NCBI GenBank assembly: GCA_030628445.1
Contig: DAOVQV010000041.1
Location: 1-9,199 of the forward strand
DNA length: 9,199 nucleotides
Reading direction: 5' to 3'
Source of the DNA: Phycisphaerae bacterium
Lineage (GTDB): Bacteria > Planctomycetota > Phycisphaerae > SM23-33
Shown here: positions 6,199 through 9,199 of the stretch, one piece after another
How the letters are laid out: every line of letters begins with the position of its first letter
How positions within the stretch are numbered: the first letter of the stretch is position 1
Position numbers and translations under genes: made by a program
Notes under the pieces: model-generated
What the model saw: the letters and a program-made list of their open reading frames with translations, nothing else
Told to the model about the DNA's origin: nothing
Database searches by the model: none

Positions 6199-7112
6199 CT
6201 TTGCCCGCCTCCGTGCTCCAGGTGACGGTCGACCTGTATGACGTCGTCCGGTGCGACGGGTGGATCGAAACGGGCCGCGGCGGCCGGGTCGCCCCGCTCG
6301 ACCGTCGTCATCTCGGACAGCCTGATGCGGATGCGGCTCTTGCGGGCCGGCCAGTTGATCTCGATATCCGTCGGCATGACGGGGGAGGAGGCGCCGGCGC
6401 GGCCGGTTTCGATGGGTTTGTATTTCTTGAGCTTGCCCGTCAAAACGCGCCGTCCCTCGGCGTTGAAAAACTTGACCAGGAACGGGCGGCGGGGCTTGGC
6501 GTCGTCCCACCGGAAGTAGATCTCCCTTCTGAAGACGAGAAGACCCGTGTCGACCTGGCGGTCGAGGTACGTAAGGACGTAGGCGAACTCGCCCGGTTCG
6601 TCCTGCATGGAGAGGGCGACGGTCGGGATGGTGGTGAAATCATCCGGCAGCTGGCAGATGCTCAGCACCGCCAACAGGTCGTTGGGGTCTATCGGGAGCA
6701 GTTGTACGGTGGCGGCGCCGGAGAGGCCTTGGCGGCCCCAGAACGCCTTTCCGCGGTCGCCCGCGAGGTACCAGAAGTAATAGATCCCCTCAGCGGCGCT
6801 AAGCCCGACACGGAAGACCTCCAGGCCCGACTGCGTTCCTCGCAGGACGAAATCGGCGGGGTCGCCCCCCTTGGGATCCTTACCCAGCAGAATAACGCCG
6901 TCCGGGTGGAAGGTTATCGCCACCCCGTCCTCTGTGGGCACCGTCACGTCCATTTTAGCCCTGGCCCAGAGGCGCGGAACGGCGGCGGCGTTGGTGTTAT
7001 ACTCGGCGACCAGCTGACGGCGAGAGACCATCGTCTCCGGGTAGGGCGGGGCGCATCCAGCCGCGGCGATCGCGATGCATACCAAGGCTGCTGTTCGCAA
7101 TAACCCTTTCAC
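6195..7112 (-). CDS. envelope lipoprotein of unknown function, possibly LolA/LolB-like
   Basis: This is a 305-residue lipoprotein. A short basic start, a hydrophobic core and the lipobox AAGC with C20 predict lipidation and anchoring to a membrane facing the periplasm. The mature part is rich in alternating beta strands (AKMDVTVPTEDGVAITFHP, GVILLGKDP, GLLVFRREIYFRWDD), then MPTDIEINWP and RIRIRLSEMTTVERGDP, ending near RFDPP. This strand pattern, with a late element of the type 'P-x-x-I-x-x-x-W' and a closing 'F-x-P-P', resembles LolA/LolB-type lipoprotein carriers and outer-membrane lipoprotein-sorting proteins; the resemblance is by eye. The start is GTG at 7112: GGAGG (complement of 7120-7124) lies seven bases upstream, and the GTG overlaps the preceding gene's TGA as GTGA. 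It is followed by the RDD gene with the same kind of overlap, suggesting the two products work together in the envelope. Confidence 0.8.
   Translation of the reverse strand: MKGLLRTAALVCIAIAAAGCAPPYPETMVSRRQLVAEYNTNAAAVPRLWARAKMDVTVPTEDGVAITFHPDGVILLGKDPKGGDPADFVLRGTQSGLEVFRVGLSAAEGIYYFWYLAGDRGKAFWGRQGLSGAATVQLLPIDPNDLLAVLSICQLPDDFTTIPTVALSMQDEPGEFAYVLTYLDRQVDTGLLVFRREIYFRWDDAKPRRPFLVKFFNAEGRRVLTGKLKKYKPIETGRAGASSPVMPTDIEINWPARKSRIRIRLSEMTTVERGDPAAAARFDPPVAPDDVIQVDRHLEHGGGQR
6208..6212 (-). promoter_or_regulatory. ribosome-binding site deciding the RDD gene start
   Basis: The minus strand reads GGAGG nine bases before the GTG at 6198, inside the end of the lipoprotein gene. It supports the short form of the RDD protein with an N-terminal signal peptide. 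Confidence 0.65.
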
Positions 7113-7615
7113 AGTTCGGCCTCCAGGATCTGCCCGAGCTGGTCGGACACCTCGGCGATTCTGTCTTCGTCCATGTGCGGGTCGATTACCTTGCAGCCCT
7201 TATCGCTGCCCTTGACGTGCATCTCCCATACGTCCGCCTCCGGCGAGGCCGATTCGGTCCCGTCGTAGACGAGCAGCTTCTTGCGCATCAGCAGAAGCCC
7301 CAGCACGAAGCGGAAGTTGATCTTCCCCGGTGCGTCCGTTCCCTCCAGGCGCCGGAAGAAGTCGACCAGCAAATCGTCGTCGATAAAGGTCTTCTTCTTT
7401 TCGTGCGGGCGGGGGATGCAGGACCGCCAGGTCCCGAAAAGCTCATCTTGCTCGTCGCCCGCTTGGTTCTCCCAGCACTCCGCGCAGAAATCTTCGCGCT
7501 GCAAGTCGGTTTCGGTTTCCTTAAGGGCGGCGACGATCTGCTCGCCCGGTTCCAGGTCCTTACCGCACCGGACGCACTGCCCGCTGGTCTTGGCGATGTT
7601 GTATTCCTTGGCCAT
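7109..7615 (-). CDS. small zinc-ribbon protein of unknown function
   Basis: This is a 168-residue protein, soluble and acidic overall, with no signal peptide. Two knuckles, CVRCG (C14/C17) and CAEC (C44/C47), about 30 residues apart form a probable zinc ribbon of treble-clef or rubredoxin-like spacing. The following segment (RSCIPRPHEKKK, then FIDDDLLVDFFRRLEG) leads into a hydrophobic helix with KINFRFVLGLLLMRKKLLV at about 98-116. This looks like a packed helical domain rather than a membrane segment, because it is interspersed with Arg/Lys. No family is recognised with confidence. The ATG at 7615 follows the cyclodeaminase stop by 11 bases with no good ribosome site, so translation probably depends on coupling. 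Its stop overlaps the lipoprotein start. A regulatory, chaperone-like or assembly role is possible but not shown. Confidence 0.8.
   Translation of the reverse strand: MAKEYNIAKTSGQCVRCGKDLEPGEQIVAALKETETDLQREDFCAECWENQAGDEQDELFGTWRSCIPRPHEKKKTFIDDDLLVDFFRRLEGTDAPGKINFRFVLGLLLMRKKLLVYDGTESASPEADVWEMHVKGSDKGCKVIDPHMDEDRIAEVSDQLGQILEAEL
7120..7124 (-). promoter_or_regulatory. ribosome-binding site deciding the lipoprotein start
   Basis: The minus strand reads GGAGG here, seven bases before the GTG at 7112. This strong site lies inside the preceding zinc-ribbon gene and supports the non-ATG start. Confidence 0.7.
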
Positions 7616-7626
7616 GTCTGTTGGTG

Positions 7627-8253
7627 CTACGGGAGATACTGCTTGACCGCGGCCTCGATGGCGTCCCGCAGCTTCGCGGCCTTTTTAAGGTCGCCCGTCG
7701 AGGCGGCGCGTATCTCGTCGGCTTCGTTTGCGTCGGTAAGGTTCGGCGCGTTTATGCGAACGTTGTAATCGCTCAATCGCACGACCGCAACGCTCAGCGC
7801 CGCCGAGGCCACCAGGTCGCTGACCAGGTACGGGTTGCACTTGTCGGACAGCTCGTCCAGATCCCCCAGCACCGCCAGGGCGAGCTTGGTCATCTCGCGC
7901 GGGATGTTGATAGCCTCCGCCACTGCCAGCTGCACCGCCTCATCCTTTTCGGGCCCGTCGTCCATGCGGGTCGTCTCCTGGTAGTACTTGTAAGCGGCCA
8001 TGTCGTCGCAGACCAGGTCCTCGAACATCCCGCGCGCCCGCGCCAGCCGCTTCGCCACCGATGAGTGAAGGTCCTTGTGGGCGGCGAACTTCTTCTTTCC
8101 GCGCGTGAAGTTCAGGGCCATCTCCCCCAGTCCCACCGCCACAGCGCCGACCACTCCCGCCACGGACCCGCCACCCGGGGTGGGGGTTTTGGCGGCTGTT
8201 TGGGCGGCAAAATCGCGCACCGACATCGATAACATATCTTCCGTCTCGCTCAA
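7627..8253 (-). CDS. cyclodeaminase/cyclohydrolase family protein (methenyl-THF cyclohydrolase-like)
   Basis: This is a 208-residue cytoplasmic protein of the formiminotransferase-cyclodeaminase C-terminal (FTCD_C/FchA) family. Members either deaminate 5-formimino-tetrahydrofolate or hydrolyse 5,10-methenyl-tetrahydrofolate to 10-formyl-tetrahydrofolate. The hallmark TPTPGGGSVAG is at residues 23-33, followed by the Ala/Gly-rich helix GAVAVGLGEMALNFTRGKK and by MFEDLVCDDMAAYKYY, the family's acidic D-rich helix. Length matches stand-alone FchA proteins (about 200). There is no fused formiminotransferase domain and none next door, which favours a cyclohydrolase or an orphan role; the sequence cannot separate the two. 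The TTG at 8253 is preferred because AGGAGAG lies five bases upstream. Another TTG at 8280 would remove the gap to the M16 gene but lacks a ribosome site; an ATG at 8235 is a third option. It lies between an M16 peptidase and a zinc-ribbon gene in the apparent operon. Confidence 0.88.
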   Translation of the reverse strand: MSETEDMLSMSVRDFAAQTAAKTPTPGGGSVAGVVGAVAVGLGEMALNFTRGKKKFAAHKDLHSSVAKRLARARGMFEDLVCDDMAAYKYYQETTRMDDGPEKDEAVQLAVAEAINIPREMTKLALAVLGDLDELSDKCNPYLVSDLVASAALSVAVVRLSDYNVRINAPNLTDANEADEIRAASTGDLKKAAKLRDAIEAAVKQYLP

Positions 8254-8258
8254 CGTAT

Positions 8259-8265
8259 CTCTCCT
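8259..8265 (-). promoter_or_regulatory. ribosome-binding site deciding the cyclodeaminase start
   Basis: The minus strand reads AGGAGAG five bases before the TTG at 8253. No comparable site precedes the alternative TTG at 8280, which would place the start at the very end of the upstream gene. Confidence 0.65.
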
Positions 8266-8280
8266 GTATTGGCGTACCAA

Positions 8281-9199
8281 TTAGTTCTTGTCCGCGCCGG
8301 TGGTTCCAAAGACTTGCGGTTGCGGCGTCGTGACGATCGTCACAAACCCGCCGCTGAGGTATTTTTTCCCAGCGTCCAATACATCCTGCGCGGTTATTCT
8401 CCCGTAATGCTCCGCCAGGCGGCGCCGGAAATCGTATCCGAATCCGTACAGCTCATCGAGCGTAATCGCCAGGGCCAGCTCGACGGTTGCCTGGTTTTCC
8501 AGCAGCTCGGCCGTGAGGATTACATTGACAGCCCGGTCGATTTGCTTTTGCGTAGGCTGGTGGGAACTGGCCTTTTGCAGGTTCCGGCGGATGATCCGCA
8601 CGACCTGGGACGCCTTGTCGGGCTCGGCCGCTGCGTAGGTGACAAACGCACCCGGCGCCAGCCCGGCCCAGTTGTACGCGTGCACCACATATACCAACCG
8701 CTTACCGCGCAGCTCCGTGTGGAGCCACCCCGCCGGTAAGCGATACCCGCTGATGATGGTGTCCAATACGGTGATCGCCAAGCGGTCTTGAAGGTCCGCC
8801 AGCTTCATTCCGGGTGCGGCGAGGATTATTCCCGCCACCTGGTTTGTGGTCGTCAGGACGTGAAGCTCACCGTCCGGGGCGACCTGGCGTGAGTGTGGGA
8901 TCGCAAGCTGCACCTCGCCTTTCGGTAAGCGCGCAAAGACCCGCTGGACTTGTCGGCGGGCCGACGCCGCGGCGAAATTTCCGCAGATCGTCAGCACGCT
9001 CGAAGCGGCGAGAATGTGCTCAGCGTGATAGGCCGCCAGCTGCTCGGCTGTTGCGTCGCCCAGGACGTCCTTGGACCCCACAGTGAGCATCCCATACGGC
9101 GAGTTCGTGAAGAACTTCCCGCGGAAGAACTTTTGAAGCTGGGAAGACCAATGCTCATCCACCTTATCGACCGCGGCGAGCAATTGCGGACGCAGGACA
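8281..9199 (-). CDS. M16 (insulinase-like) zinc peptidase family protein, C-terminal part
   Basis: The frame is open to the right edge, so the 5' part is missing; 305 residues are visible. The segment SPYGMLTVGSKDVLGDATAEQLAAYH, then ASSVLTICGNF, matches the end of the M16 N-terminal domain. From about residue 110 onward the M16 C-terminal domain follows, with a TNQVAGIILAAPG strand and the conserved LHTELRGKRLVYVVHAY block carrying the R...Y pair typical of the C-terminal domain. The HxxEH zinc motif would lie upstream of the window, so this could be a catalytic subunit or an inactive partner. M16 proteins degrade or process peptides; bacterial ones are often found as pairs of active and inactive subunits. 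The gene ends 27 bases before the cyclodeaminase start and heads the visible part of the operon. The TTG at 9183 is internal and not a likely start. Confidence 0.88.
   Translation of the reverse strand, partial: VLRPQLLAAVDKVDEHWSSQLQKFFRGKFFTNSPYGMLTVGSKDVLGDATAEQLAAYHAEHILAASSVLTICGNFAAASARRQVQRVFARLPKGEVQLAIPHSRQVAPDGELHVLTTTNQVAGIILAAPGMKLADLQDRLAITVLDTIISGYRLPAGWLHTELRGKRLVYVVHAYNWAGLAPGAFVTYAAAEPDKASQVVRIIRRNLQKASSHQPTQKQIDRAVNVILTAELLENQATVELALAITLDELYGFGYDFRRRLAEHYGRITAQDVLDAGKKYLSGGFVTIVTTPQPQVFGTTGADKN

Noticed and set aside
6199..6510. Extension of the RDD protein by 104 residues
   Set aside because: It would read out of frame through the lipoprotein gene, gives an Arg/Pro-rich sequence, and would bury the signal peptide.
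6144..7103. 319-codon plus-strand open frame over the lipoprotein gene
   Set aside because: The minus strand carries a signal peptide, a lipobox, a strong ribosome site and coupled neighbours. The plus frame is its shadow.

Overview
The window is a GC-rich bacterial segment, most likely from a member of the Planctomycetota (Phycisphaerae-like) or a close PVC relative. This is an inference from style: CPSC/CPSC zinc-ribbon proteins with Pro/Arg-rich linkers, a secreted S41 protease with a very long non-catalytic N-terminus, many GTG/TTG starts, and envelope proteins of little recognisable ancestry. No 16S, tRNA or marker gene is present to fix the taxon. No transposase, integrase, phage gene, CRISPR array, tRNA or rRNA was seen, so this looks like ordinary chromosome rather than an island.

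Layout. Bases 1-110 may hold the last codons of a plus-strand gene. A minus-strand gene (224-1372) encodes a double zinc-ribbon protein with a possible PH-like C-terminus. A divergent intergenic region of about 450 bases (1373-1824) holds a candidate promoter for each direction, a palindrome over one -35 box, a set of mutually exclusive inverted repeats, and two perfect tandem copies of a Shine-Dalgarno-like 9-mer. The plus-strand gene 1825-4530 encodes a 901-residue exported S41 (C-terminal processing) peptidase with PDZ domain and intact Ser/Lys/Gln catalytic residues. It converges, with a 15-base gap, on a minus-strand block that runs to the right edge.

That block is a compact apparent operon, read right to left: an M16 (insulinase-like) peptidase whose 5' end lies outside the window; a stand-alone cyclodeaminase/cyclohydrolase (FchA/FTCD-C type); a 168-residue zinc-ribbon protein of unknown role; a 305-residue lipoprotein; and a 550-residue exported and membrane-anchored RDD-domain protein. 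Gaps are 27 and 11 bases, followed by two 4-base GTGA overlaps, so co-transcription and translational coupling are likely. Its promoter is not in the window.

How they fit together: most products are envelope or secretory-quality-control proteins (S41, M16, lipoprotein, RDD protein). One cytoplasmic C1-folate enzyme and two zinc-ribbon proteins sit among them. No previously described multi-gene system is recognised. The least explained parts are the structured intergenic region at about 1600-1700 and the unusual sensor-plus-RDD architecture at the operon's end.
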